Shown here one piece after another: positions 24,001 to 36,472 of a DNA stretch of 64,000 nt (its first letter is position 1; each line of letters starts with the position of its first letter). Under the pieces are notes generated by a model. That model had not been told where the DNA came from. It saw only the letters and a program-made list of their open reading frames with translations, and did no database searches. Source of the stretch: Promerops cafer. Its lineage: Eukaryota > Chordata > Aves > Passeriformes > Nectariniidae. The translations under genes were made by a program, and so were the position numbers. The stretch lies in assembly GCA_013398275.1 (NCBI GenBank), contig VZSE01010145.1, forward strand, positions 558,001-622,000. Direction: 5' to 3'.

Positions 24001-25949
24001 GAAAGCTGGCAACAATTTATTCCTATAGTTTGCTGTGCAGTAGCAGAATATAATGTATTCTTGCTGCCTCTATTATTAATTATTTTTATACCAATGGAGC
24101 TTCTTATATTAGAAAGAATGGCAGAAGAATGCCTTCAAAGTAAGGACATCCTTTTGACAGCACATTCCTTATGGATATTACAGTACAATGGCCAGTGGTA
24201 ATGCAGAGGACTGACAAACAACAGGCATGTGCAGCTTCAGAAGGGGCATTTGTTTTGTAAACTGCACTCCCTTTATCACCAGCTACTCCGTAATGCAGAA
24301 CAGAGCTGACTGTTCTGTAATGAAGATGAAGTGCTTGAATGAAGGTTCCACATGGAGGCTGCTGCTCCAGTACAGCTTTGGCAAATTAGAAGCCTGAAGT
24401 CAGGAAAGTGGCCCAGACATTTTACTCCATAGGAAAAAACTCACTACTGCCTATTTGTTTACCACAGGTATGCTTCCCAAGAGCTTTATTTTTTATCCAT
24501 ATATCCAGATTTTTGGCAACTAGCTCAGAGCACCTGACTTCAGTAAGTATAATTTTTCATTTGAGAGACCAAAATTCTATGAGTGGCCGTTTGACAAAAT
24601 ACTTATTTCATATTGCATTGCTTTACTTGACTGGTACTGTATATAATCATTCATTGTTATCCATTAAGTGGCCAGAGTAGTTAACAAGCAAGCACTGCCA
24701 GCAGAATTACTGTAAATAAGGTTCTATATATTTCAGATTGCCGAGCTATAATTAAGGCATTCCACTATTTTACACACATTTCCTTAAGCAACTCTTTCTC
24801 CAGTTTTTATTTATAGATTTTCTGTTTGCATTTTAAGTTGTTGTATTCAACGGGGAATTAAGTCAGGGAAAATCTGTGCCTGCTTTAGGACTGATACTGA
24901 ATTAATTACTCCAAATCTGAATACTCCGTGTCTCCTGAAGTTAAGTGCAGAGCTTGTAGTAGAAAGATTAAGGTCAACTGCATTTCTTATTTTGAGAACA
25001 TGGATTTGCTGACTTGAATGCTGATATAGCATCAGGTTCTCACAGACTGATGATTCTGAGACTCCTTGGTGACTTGTCCCTCCTCCTCAGGCGTGAGGAA
25101 GTGCAATAGGTATTCTGCAGTACACGTGGACCAGAGCACTCAGCCTGCTCTAGAAACCTTTTCTTGATCAGCTGTGGTGAGAAGTGAGTCCTAAAATACT
25201 GAAGTCTCTCTTCAAAGTAGTAAAGAGGTGATAATCACCTACCAGAAGCAACAATGCCACATTGCCAAATTATCTGGTTGGAGGGGAAAAGAAACAGATG
25301 TAAAAACTTGCACTTGGATATTTTTTGCCCCCCTGTAGTTGTATCTTCATCTGTTAACTATGATCTCAAACAGCCAAATGAGAAACATTTTCTTTCCTGT
25401 TTCCCTTTTAACACTCAGAGTATCTCTGGACCTTAAGTATCCTACAATTGTATCCCTTGTCCTTGGAGGGATAAATTAATGTTGTCCCTGATTTATCTGA
25501 CACATACAGGAGTTCAGTGACATCTACTCAGCTCACTCAAAAACTTAATTTGCTCTTTGAACTGAGCTGTATTTCGTGGTCAAAGGGTCTGGATAGAAGC
25601 ACGGGAGGCAGAGAGTGACAGAGTGAGCTCTCTTCCAGCTTGGTAGAGAGGAAAGAATGTGATGTTTGTGCCTTAAAGGAGAGCTAAGGACTGTGTCTGA
25701 GCTACCCCGGTCGTGCCAAGCCCCCCTGGACAGAACAGAGAGGAGGAAGTGCAGGTGGGAGAAGAAAGGCAGAGGCCAGTGCTGGATAGACCATCCAAGC
25801 TGCAGGAGAAAACCGACTTGCTCTGAGAGCTGAACTAAACCAAAATGATTTCTAGAATAGCTCTGAAGATTTTTTTTTCTGTTTCCCTTTTTCCTTAGCA
25901 AGAAACACTAATAGAATGTGACACAGCATCTTTAGTCAGCTGTGTAAGT

Positions 25950-25981
25950 TATTTTATTTTATTTATTTTTATTTTATTTTT
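25950..25981. repeat. TTTTA-type microsatellite
   Basis: Imperfect run of ATTTT/ATTT units within intron. No flanking mobile element was recognised. Confidence 0.85.
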
Positions 25982-28900
25982 GGAGGTGGAGAAAGTAGAG
26001 CAAGGTTATTATTCTGAGGGAGAAGAATGTCAGTCCTACAGTGTAACCTTTCCAGTTTATGAGTTTCTGTGCCACAGAAAATTTTCAAATACGTTCAACT
26101 AAATTTATCTCTCACGTAATTTTTTTTTTCTTGTTCATTGCTTTAAAATCTCCTTCCCCAAGTCCTCAGGAAAGCTAACAAGTCCTACCTCATCCTGTGA
26201 GATCCTGTGGTGAAGCAGTAGCATCAGTACAGGGCAGCAGTTGTCCTCCCAGCAGCACACGGTGATCCCTTTCCACAGGAGCAGAACACTGTGCAAGAGC
26301 TAAGGAAAGATCCAGCTCACGTGTACCTTTCCTTTGGCCTTAGCCCACATGGAATCCCCTCTTCTGCACCAGAGTGGGTTTCTTCTGGGTATTGCTAAAG
26401 ACAAGGCTTGCAGAAAACGTCCACCAAACTTACCAGGCCTGTGGGAAACTGCAGTTGTAATCTCTGGCAAAGAAATTGCCCCAGTTTTGAACTAGAATAT
26501 TTTGAGCCTCACTGTATCAGAGCAAATCTACGTTCCAAACCAGAAACCAGCTGAGTTTGGCTCTGGTCAGAACTTGTGATGTCCTCAACAGGGAGTCCTA
26601 TCAACCTGAGACTCCTGGGAGTGCCTGACTTCAAATCAGCCCCAGTGCTAGAAGCTGACCAACTTGGATGCTTAAAAACACAAACACACCTTTGTTTAAT
26701 CGGGATGCTTGAGCCTGGGAGGGGACAGGCTACCAAGAGGAGATGTTAGGGTATGTAGAGGGGAGTGCCATCATTTGATAACAGAACTGCTGAGAGCAGA
26801 AAGCACTCAATGTAATTATTTTGGAGTTTGCTTTGTTATAGGAAAGTCCCTCTTTAACAAAATGAAATAACAGAAATCATAGCTGTTCAATCGTTTTATC
26901 CTTTGATTTTATGATAAAATGGGTGTGGTCTGTAAAACTCCCCCTCCAATGGAGCCCATAAAACTCCAGAGAGCCTGAAACCTCTGTGAAGCTTTGGCAA
27001 ACTTCTCAGGAAATAACATAAGATGTTTTCTGCTTCATCTCATTATTTCCATGCTTACACTGATGTCATGGGAGAAGTGACACTTCGCATATTCCATTAG
27101 GACATGTACAGAAGTTTAGTCTTTAATTCTTAGGGAATTTGTTCCCCCAAAGTGGTCTCTAAAACATCTGGAATCCCTCAGGATTCCGTTTCTGACTGCC
27201 ACTACAAGAAACTGCAGACAGTGAGGTCCAGTGCCACTGCATGGCCAGACTGCAACCCGTGCACAGGAAGCCTGGAGCTCACTCCAGGCTCCTCTCCTGG
27301 CCCGTGCTGCACTGGAGGTTTGAGGAGCTGCAGGCACAAGGACGTGACTGAAAGTCAAAGGGAATTACACCTTTAACTTTCATGTCCCTCTCAAGCTATG
27401 CATCACCCGAGCACAAGGAGAGCTGAGACGAATTCTGGAACTTCCCATGGCTGCTGCTGGTTTCACCAATCCATGTGGATAACCAGGAGCTGCTGGAGCC
27501 TCGTGTTCCCATAGCCAGTGGGAAGCTTTGTCCTGAGCATCAATCCAGCCACGGGAAATGCAACCTTCTCCACACTGCTCCACTGCCCTCCTAGTGCAAG
27601 ATGTTGAGTCCCACATTATTCCAGCTCACCTGGGTTACCCTAAGGAAGTGCCCAGCCTCTACTTTACCTCTTCAGCACTTTGCTCTTAAGACCAGACAAG
27701 AGTGAAGGCACAAATACATCCCTCTGAATTCTGGTTACTGAGGCAAAAAAGGATGTCCTTCACTGGCAACAGGGCTGCAAACTCTGATTTATCTCTTAAA
27801 GCATTCCACACAGCCACATATTCCACAGTGACCATATTAACACTGATTAACTAGTAACAAGCTCTATAATCCATCAGTACAACTGATCCATCCCTGATTA
27901 TTGATTACATTTGGTTTCCACAACTTTTTTTGAGGCACTGAGTTAACTGGAAAAGAAGAAAGAAAATAGACTCCTGAGTGAAAACAGTGCTTTTTGAAAA
28001 CTGTCCTCCATACCACTTTCCAGTATGGAATTTTTGTAACACAATGATGGATCTGCTTGTACAAAACCCTGAAATACTGAAATTATCTCAGGAGACATTT
28101 TTCAATTGTTAATAACACGGCTAGGTGATAAAAAGAGCTAATCCATATCTTTAAATTGTTCATCTGCAAATTTGGATTAGGAGGAAAAAACCCCAGCAAT
28201 TTTCATGTTTTATAATGAAGTATCAAAACACAAAACTCTTTTCAATCCAAAAAAAGGAGTCAAAATCCATGTAGAAGCAAATTTTAAATTGCTTCTGGCT
28301 GAGTAGTGGTCTACGAAGCAGAAGGGGTGGGAGCACCAAAGAGTGTGCAATGGAAACACCAAGAAGCTTTTACTGCAGTCACACTAACAAGAGCTGCTAT
28401 CATGAAGTAATAACATTATCCAGAAATCTTTGTTTATTACCTCATTCCCAATGCCATCTCATTTCACTTCAGTTCCTTGGGTCTGATGATGGGGTTAACC
28501 AGTGAGGAGCTGTTTGAGTGGGTGTGAATTAGGGGCGCTGCTAAAATAGAAGCTTTTTTACCAGTTCTGTGTTTAATACAGTCTGGAGCTCGGTAGGTTT
28601 TTTTTCAGGTAAAATACTCACACATTCCAAGGCTTAGTGACTCTGGCAAAGCACAGATACTACCTAGACTTACTCGTATTATGTGGAGTATCACAGAGGA
28701 ACTCAAGCTTCTACTCCTTTTTACCGCCCTCCTTCTGCCTGGAGTCTAACATAGATGGAATGCTCATGCTTTCATTTCCTGTGAGGGACTTGCCTCAAAA
28801 CTTGGATATTCTCAGCCACCGTGACAGAAAGCACCACTGCTAGCTGCTGTCCCCCAGCCCTGTACTCCAGAAGCCATCCTCACAGCAGCCCATCACAATA

Positions 28901-31900
28901 TGTTCCAACATCTGCCTCCTCAGATGATGCACGACCTATTTGATTGACCCTTTTTGTGCTGCTCAGGACTGGCTGCTCCCTGCAGTGGGAGGGTGAACAG
29001 CACTCACTGCTTCTTCAGTTACCAACTGGGAAATTTACCCCCATTCCAGACTGGGAATGTCGAGCAGGGATTCTCTTTGCTTCCCTCCATGCAGCAATAA
29101 TACCCTCCATACAGTCCTTTTCTTTATAATTATCAGGGAGAAGGAATCCAGAACAATCCAGGAGAGGGAAGGTCTCTGGGCCCTCCCTTCTATTGTTTAT
29201 ATCTGAGGCATTTCTGCCAATTAAATTTTTCCGTGACAAATACCAGCACTACCCAGTGTTTGTGACTCCAGCGTGGGAGGCATGAATAAGGCAGGGAACA
29301 GTTCAGTCCTCCATTACGCAGGGATACTCCTTGTTTTTGCCAAAGTCAGCAACTGCAAAATATCCCTCAACTTCTCCAGCTAACACCATGGCACAGGACA
29401 GGCCTTAGCTCAAAGTGATCATATTCACCACAATAAAAGCCACGTCGAAAGTAGCAAGAAAGGACCTGCCAATACCACAGCCATTAAATACAATCCTCAT
29501 TCTCACCATCTGTATTTCTATCGTGTATTTAACAACGCCAGCATCAGGATCACTGACAATTGTCCAAAGTCATCTGGCATGAAATGGAAAGAACATGGCT
29601 ATGAAAACACAGGGAAGCAATGCACTGAGACCAGCACAACGGGAGAGCCACACTTCCCAAGGATGGAAAACTCTACTGACACAGGGAGTTGAAAGTGCAC
29701 ACTGACTCCTACTCAGTGAGCTTCCCAAATTCCAACTGCTGCAGAAATACAGAGTCAGCTGGTCTTGCTGCTCCACACCCCACCAGCCATCACAGAAATA
29801 TTCTGACTTTATGGTCCACCACCGCTAGCTCACTAACTGGAATTACCTACGAAAGTGAAAAAGGAAACTGAGCCACAGTAGAAAAGTGACATAAAGTGGG
29901 AATAGTCTGAGCTAATCACCCTCATCTCGCTTTATAAAAACTAGAATGGAACTTGCAGTGTTATGCCAGATGATTTGTACACGTTAGGCATGCAAGGCTA
30001 AAGGTTATTCTCATCCCACCATCCTGAATAGAAAAAAAAAAAAAGGGAAGAAAGTAGCTAGTCTGTGCTCAGCACATCTAGTTAATTTTCAAAAATTTTG
30101 TGTCAGCAGCTGAATTTCAAGTGAAATATATCTGTCCTCTCTGTATCCCATGAAAACCACACATTTCCTTTTTCCTTGTCTAAGTAGTCAGATGGAGAGT
30201 GACTTTGTCTTCCTCGAAGTCATGCAACGGGTAAGGCACAGAGCTGCATTTTCAGGATAGAACATGTGGGGAAGGGCATTTAACTCCCCCAAAGTTGCTT
30301 GCAAATTACTTTGGCTTTGTGTGGAGAACATATATGTTAACATAAAGTAGAGTGTGAACCCAAGGAAAATGAAGACAAACACTGACAGCTGGCCAATCTT
30401 GCCCTTCTTTACTGTGTTTGCCTCAAATATAGTATGTTTGTAAGAATGTGTGAAATACTTCTGAAAATAACAGTTATACTCTGTTTAGTTTTAACAAGCA
30501 AAGGAACATACCATTTACAATCCTCCTCAGAAGGATCTGATTTACTAAAATTCATGGAGAGACGTCAGCAAATTTCCAGGAGGAGTTAAAAACCTAACTT
30601 AGTCAATATCCTGTGAATTTTGGAACTTGTGTGTTTCATTTGATTATTTCTTTTTCTCGCATGTCCGAGGTTACAGAGATTTTACTTAACTATTTATTTT
30701 TAATTTTTATCTTCAACCTAATGTTTCCCAAAGAATTGTCTGATGCAGTGCTTATACCAAGCACAGTATGTTTCTTCCAGCAGTGGGGTGCTACCACATT
30801 CCAGAAGGACACTGCACAACGATTTCTTTTTCCCACCAAGGCAGGCTGCAGGAGAGGGGATCTTTGCCTCCTGCATCCCAGCAGTGACTGGCACTCTGTC
30901 TCTCTCACCCTCCTCCTCGGGAGTTCTGAGGAGGAGATTCACACCACCAGCATACAATGGACATATGCTGCAGGGCTCATCCCAATTAAGGCAGACCAAT
31001 TATGGGAAGTTAGATCTTTGTCCTTCAAACACACTCCTACTATGCAACTCCAAGCCCTGACCTTAATATTTAATATACTGCAAGCCTAGGAAGGGTCCAC
31101 GGGAGCTGCCAGTTGCAGAAGGAGAAACTTTGACTGGAAGACAGCAGTCATCCTGAAGGGCCTTTTGCCTTAATTTATTGTGTGAGAGGATTATACTGAC
31201 TTTAATAAGCTTAGGATAAGCAACATCCTAGAGGATGTACCTCACAGATTTTCTCATGAGATTGAAAATATCCTACCTTTCGTTATTGTTTGTAATTAGT
31301 GTCAAGTTGCTCCCTTAGAGTCACTGTTCTTACAGATGACACCTATCAGTGTCATCACTGACAGCTCTTTAGAGTCCTGACCCTCGGTGAAAGTAAGGTG
31401 CTGTATGACCTGTACACCTGCTCTGACCAACAAGCCTGGCAGCAGGCAGGAAGTGTCCAGGGACAGGAGGACGTGTCCTACAGGATTACCTGGCCTTTGC
31501 AGACGTGGGGCACTCCCTCGCTCACACCTCCGAGGTCCCCTGAGCCTCCTGGAGCTGAGCACTGGGAAGCAGCTGAGACGAGCAGCCCCAGAGCTGGCCC
31601 CTGCTCGAGCTGGCCCAGAAAACTGGCCTTGGAAATCCACGAGGTTGCCAGCAGCAGCATCCCTCCTCCTCACCCCCGGCTCCTCTCCCATATTCTGATG
31701 GCTGTTCATGAGCTCAGCTGTCATTCTTCGCACCAGGGAGAGATAGATGGGACACACCAACCCCAACCTAAGTGACCTTTGGATGTGACAAGATTTTTAG
31801 GTCAGTCCTGCTAAATGGAAGCCTTGGTGTATCGAGGCTCGCCTCAGGGTGAAATTTCCAGTGAATTTATTATCTCCCAATGCCCTTTGGACTGCTTCCC

Positions 31901-33204
31901 ACCATCAAACACCATGGCAGCATTCAGAACAGGAAGAAATACATTAACTGGAATCTGATCGTTTTAAAAGGTTACAGCTGCCCAAATATAATTTAATTTC
32001 ATACTTGCCCTTTGAGGGTTTGGTGTATATTTTCATTTTATGACTGCAAATGATAAAGCTCTTAAGATTCCAGGCAATAAAAAGGAAAAGGGGGGAGAAA
32101 GTATTTTAAGGGTTAGATGTCTATTCAGTTCCTAGTCAATGAGGAAAGTGACAAATCAGCTTTTTAAAAGAAATGGAACATTTCCTCAGTTTTTAGTAGT
32201 CATTTCTTTCCACACTTGATGGGGAACAATACCTTTTAGTGAAAACAAACCTGTAATGCCACCCAGTGTGATAGGAAAGAAACATTTGCTGTGCAAGCAT
32301 CTACCTATCCTACATCCCTTAAGGACTTCTCCAGAGGAGCAGTTAATGGGAAGTGAAATAAAGTAATCTGAGCAAACTGTTGCAAAAAAATTAAAAGCAA
32401 TCAGACTTGAGAAATGCTTAAATCCAACCAGAATACTCTGAGTTCTAACTGGGTAGGCCATGGCTCCCTCTAGAATCTCTTCCTCCTTCTGAGCTCAGGT
32501 GATGTTCAGGTCCATCTCCCCGTGCCCACTCGGCAGGAGAACAATCAGGGTCCTCAACACTGTTTTGTTCAGTTTGCTCAGAGTCCCACACCTGTGCAAC
32601 AGCAAGATTCTAAAGAACAAGTGTGTCAATATAAGACATCCCAGCACACAACACGAAATGCTGGGAAATGATGCTCACTGTCTCTTTTTCCCCACTTAAA
32701 GTGGAAGCAAGCACTGAAACAGAAGCTACCACACCAGTGTGACTTTGGCCAGCTCGGACTAGAGGTAGGAAAAGCTCAGCACTTGTGTCTTTCACTGTAC
32801 CCCATTAAAACTGTGTCACCAAATGAACACCACCTCACCATCTAAGTCTGATGGAATTTTAGCCACTCTTTCTATTCTGCACAACAAAACATGGAAAAAA
32901 TAAAATAGCTGCGGAAAGGAGGAACGAATGGTGCATATCCCATTTTCAAAGCCACCATAAGAAATTAATTATTGCTGGGCTCCCAAACCCCTCCAGGGCT
33001 CCTTAAAAATCCCTCCCAAACACACACTGACACACACTGTCCGAATTGCTCTCACCATCACTGAATCAGAGCAGTGTACAGCAAGCAGCACAGCTGCCAT
33101 GACAATGGGATAGGGAGGGATGGTAGCCCCAAAAGGAGCTGTGTTCCTGGGCAGCCACTGGCACAGCAGGAGAGTGAGTTAAATCAAATGCCTGAGCGAG
33201 GGGA

Positions 33205-33709
33205 TTCTGCTCCTCTGCCCTGCTCAGCAGAGACCTGACCTGCAGTGCTGCCTCCAGCACAGGAAGGACATGAACCTGACAGAGTGAGTCCAGAGGAGGT
33301 TCACTCTGGGAATGGAGCATCTCTCCTGCAAGGAAGGGCTGAGAGAAGTGGGATTGTTCAGCCTGGAAAAGAGAAGGCTTTGGAGTGCCCTAGATGTGGC
33401 TTTCCAGCACCTGAAGGGAGCCTACAGGAAAGATGGAGGAGCACATAGTTACAGGACAAGGGGAGAATGGCTTCAACCTGACAGAGTGGGTGGAAATTAG
33501 AAATTAGGAAAAAAATTTTCCAGTGGTAAGGCACTGGAACAGGCTGCCCAGGCTGCCCCATCCCTGGAAGTGTCCAAGGCCAGGCTGGATGGGCTCTGAG
33601 CAGCCTGGGGTAGTAGAAGGTGTCCCTGCCCACAGAAGGGGGGTGGAAATAGGTGATGTCTAAGGTCTCTCCCAACACAGGCCATTCTGCAACTCCATGA
33701 TTCTATGTA
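33205..33709 (+). mobile_element. CR1 LINE fragment, 3' end
   Basis: CR1 is the dominant non-LTR retrotransposon of birds. This copy runs from the late ORF2 region through typical phrases such as ttgttcagcctggaaaagag, cactggaacaggctgcccag and tggaagtgtccaaggccagg, into the 3' end caactccatgattctatg, the diagnostic terminal repeat. It is 5'-truncated, as most genomic CR1s are. It lies on the plus strand, antisense to SOX5. The left boundary is approximate. Confidence 0.93.
33261..33500 (+). pseudogene. Decayed CR1 ORF2 C-terminal fragment
   Basis: In one frame the DNA reads RKDMNLTE, a TGA stop (33285-33287) at the position usually occupied by Arg (CGA-to-TGA type change), VQRRFTLGMEHLS, then LREVGLFSLEKRRL and HLKGAYRK. 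These are typical of the conserved C-terminal part of avian CR1 ORF2 downstream of the reverse transcriptase. A TAG follows at 33498-33500, and RHWNRLPR appears later in a different frame, so the copy has both stop codons and a frameshift and is non-functional. Confidence 0.85.
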
Positions 33710-36410
33710 TTGCTTACCCTCAACACCAATAAGCCCTAGTTTATAAAAAAATTGGAATACAGAACAAAAACTAATGCAGAACTACTGTGGAGAAAGTAAG
33801 AGATTTTAAAGGACAATTTAACCTACTATAAAATGCAGCACACCTATTAGTATTTCTAATGTGAATTTTTTAATTTTCAGAGGTTCAGAGTTTAACAGTA
33901 AAATCTACATGAGAGAAACTAGGGCTTCAGCCAAGTTCTTGTGCCAAATTCAGCTAGAACCCTCTGGTTCCCTTAAGGAAATAAATATGCTGCTGTGTTC
34001 TACAGGAATGGCCTGAAACACTGCAGTAACACTACCACAACTGGTAACTGGTTTAATTTGGAAAGACTGTTCTGAGCCATGGAAAGGGAAAGAGAGAGAA
34101 GAGGATTTGGTGCCAGGTGCAATTTTCACCCTCCAGCCCGGGGAGAGGAGGAACCTGCAGAGCTGACACTTCACCTCCAGAAGGGCAGAGAGCCACTGGT
34201 GCTGCTGGGGACAACCAGCCCTCCCCCAGCCCTGCATCTCCAGGAGGCACAGGGGAATGATGCTTTTTGGGACCCCTGAGCATACCAGGCAGGGCCAGAG
34301 GTACCACCCCTCGTGGCTGCCCACGTCTCTGAAGGACTGAGCTCATCCCCCGAGCACAAACCAGCAGCCCCAGGCCCCTCTGGGAGAGCAGACACCCTGC
34401 CTATGGGAAGGAGCTGGGGAAAGGCACTCCACAGCAGTCCCCCAGGACAATGGGACACCTCAATATGCCACAAACAGATTGCCCCTGTCAGTGGCTGCTG
34501 GTGCAGGATGTGGCACAGCTGTGGTTCCCAAAGCAAAGCACAGCTTGCAATGCAGCGAGAAGCCTCTGCTGCAATGCAGATTTTAAACAGAGAGAGAAAT
34601 ACCTCTAAACAGCAACACACACAGGTGCAGATCTAGGCAGAACACACTTTTGAAAACCTCACTTTCTACTACCATGACAGCATTCTAAACTTTCTTACTG
34701 CTTTCCTGTTGTATTGATAATCACAGGATACTGATTTCTAAGCTTCCCTCTGCTTAAAAACACACACTTTTTAAAACCCTTTTCTCTTCCTTGCATACAT
34801 GCCTTTTCTTTTGCTTTTTAAAATATTTTTATTTTGTTCCATTTGTATGTTTGCCCATTAAGGAAAGCCAACTCACACAGTAGCTCTCTGATAGCCCTGC
34901 TCCCTGTAATTCCAGAGTCTGTCAGCCTCCAAGACAGATGACTTCACAAATTTGCAGCATATTTCCAGGCAGGTAACTCATCTGTGATGTGACCAGTCTC
35001 TGTGGCTAAGGGTTAAGGAATGTAAATCCAGTAGTCTGCAGTACTTTTCTGCTTAGTTATCCAATGAATGGAACAGAAACAGACCACTGGTAAAAATGGC
35101 AAACAAATCAGGCAGTCAGGCAAAGTGAAAGGGCTACTCAGAAGCTAGTCCAGGAACCAGACTCCAGTGAGCAGAGCTCGTGCAGACTGCAAAATTTAAA
35201 AGCCAGTCTTGAGGAGTACTGTGAGCTTCAGGTACTGCTGCCTCCAAATTGTCTTGTTCAGACTGATCTTACAAAATTCACCAGAGCTGAAAGCATTAAG
35301 AACCTCTGAAAGGAGAAAAGGAATCTGGGGAAACTGAGCCTACGTACTGGGGAAAAAACTGCACTTTGACTTAACTTCAGGAACAAGCTTACACTCTCCA
35401 GGCACAACAGAATAATTAAGTTTAACACTGTGAAAGCTACATCTCCAGACAGTAGGTATCCTCTGTTGAGAAAAGTTCAATTGATGACCTTGGACAGAAA
35501 AACAGAACAAGCCTCCTGACTTCAGTGGTTTGTTGCCTAACACTTTGATCTACAGTCTACAGTAATTAGGTATTTCATAGTTTCAAACTGTGCCTAATAC
35601 TAGCCCCCATTCATAAAAGGGTGATTAAATATCCTGGCTGCTAACAGTCAAGCCTGGCAAGGAATCAGACTTAATAAAAGAAAGGGAAAGAGTTCAGAAA
35701 CTTCTAAAGGCTTGCACTGTTCTTGCCATATGCAATTTATATCACAGGCCGGGGATGCACTCCTCGTGCACACATTTACTATTCTGTTTGTTTACCTCCA
35801 TCCCCTTCTGCCCTGTCAGCTGGAAATGACCTAAACTTTGGACAAAAAAGAATGGTCAGAAAATGGACTGTAGTAAGAAATAAGACAAAAATCTAAATTC
35901 TTACCATTCATATATTATACCAATCTGCATCTAACAGCAAACCATGTTATCTGACCTAGGTACAACAGAGAGCAGCACTTCAAGAGAGAATTTCTTGTGC
36001 TGTTTTAGGATGAATAACTGTAGTAATTTGATTGGTGGACCTAGAGAAGTATGTATCAGTAAGTACCTGGTCTGTGCAGGTTTGTCAGTGTTTCTCCCTG
36101 TGGTTACTGGCAGCATGGTTCCACAAGCACTGCAGTGTGTGCACATCTCTGATTTGCACTTTTCCTGTGTGTTTGTCTGTCCTGCTGCTCTGCTGGGGGA
36201 CTGCAAATACACACCACTGGCAGAGTTCAGCATGAAGACAGTGAACTCCAGAAATACTCAGAAAAATTTCCCAGTCTGACTGCAGCTTTCAGGTTTTACA
36301 GGAGCCCCACAAGGGCCCAGTTTGTGATTTCAGAGCGAGTTCCCCACAGCCAGGCAAGCTGCACTCAGTGTGGCTTCCCCTCCTCTCCCCCCGCCGGACA
36401 GTTTGCTCAG

Positions 36411-36472
36411 GATTATACAATCTGATTTGCATGATTATATAATCTTCTTTTCAGCAACATCCCTCTGAAAAG
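36411..36472. promoter_or_regulatory. Motif cluster: repeated GATTATA/octamer block plus inverted repeat
   Basis: The 12-mer gattatacaatc (36411-36422) recurs as the perfect palindrome gattatataatc (36433-36444), 22 bp apart, flanking an ATTTGCAT octamer (36425-36432). Directly after it, cttttcag (36447-36454) and ctgaaaag (36465-36472) form an inverted repeat. The arrangement fits clustered POU/homeodomain binding; no function is shown. Confidence 0.3.

Noticed and set aside
30613..31089. 158-codon plus-strand frame
   Set aside because: No recognisable domain, no splice or codon signal, and comparable frames occur on the opposite strand in the same place; treated as chance.
31302..31766. 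154-codon minus-strand frame rich in Arg/Gly/Ala
   Set aside because: Explained by local GC richness that removes stop codons; frames are open on both strands and no homology is seen.
33245..33448. Short frames in the CR1 copy as a host gene
   Set aside because: They are fragments or shadows of the decayed CR1 ORF2.
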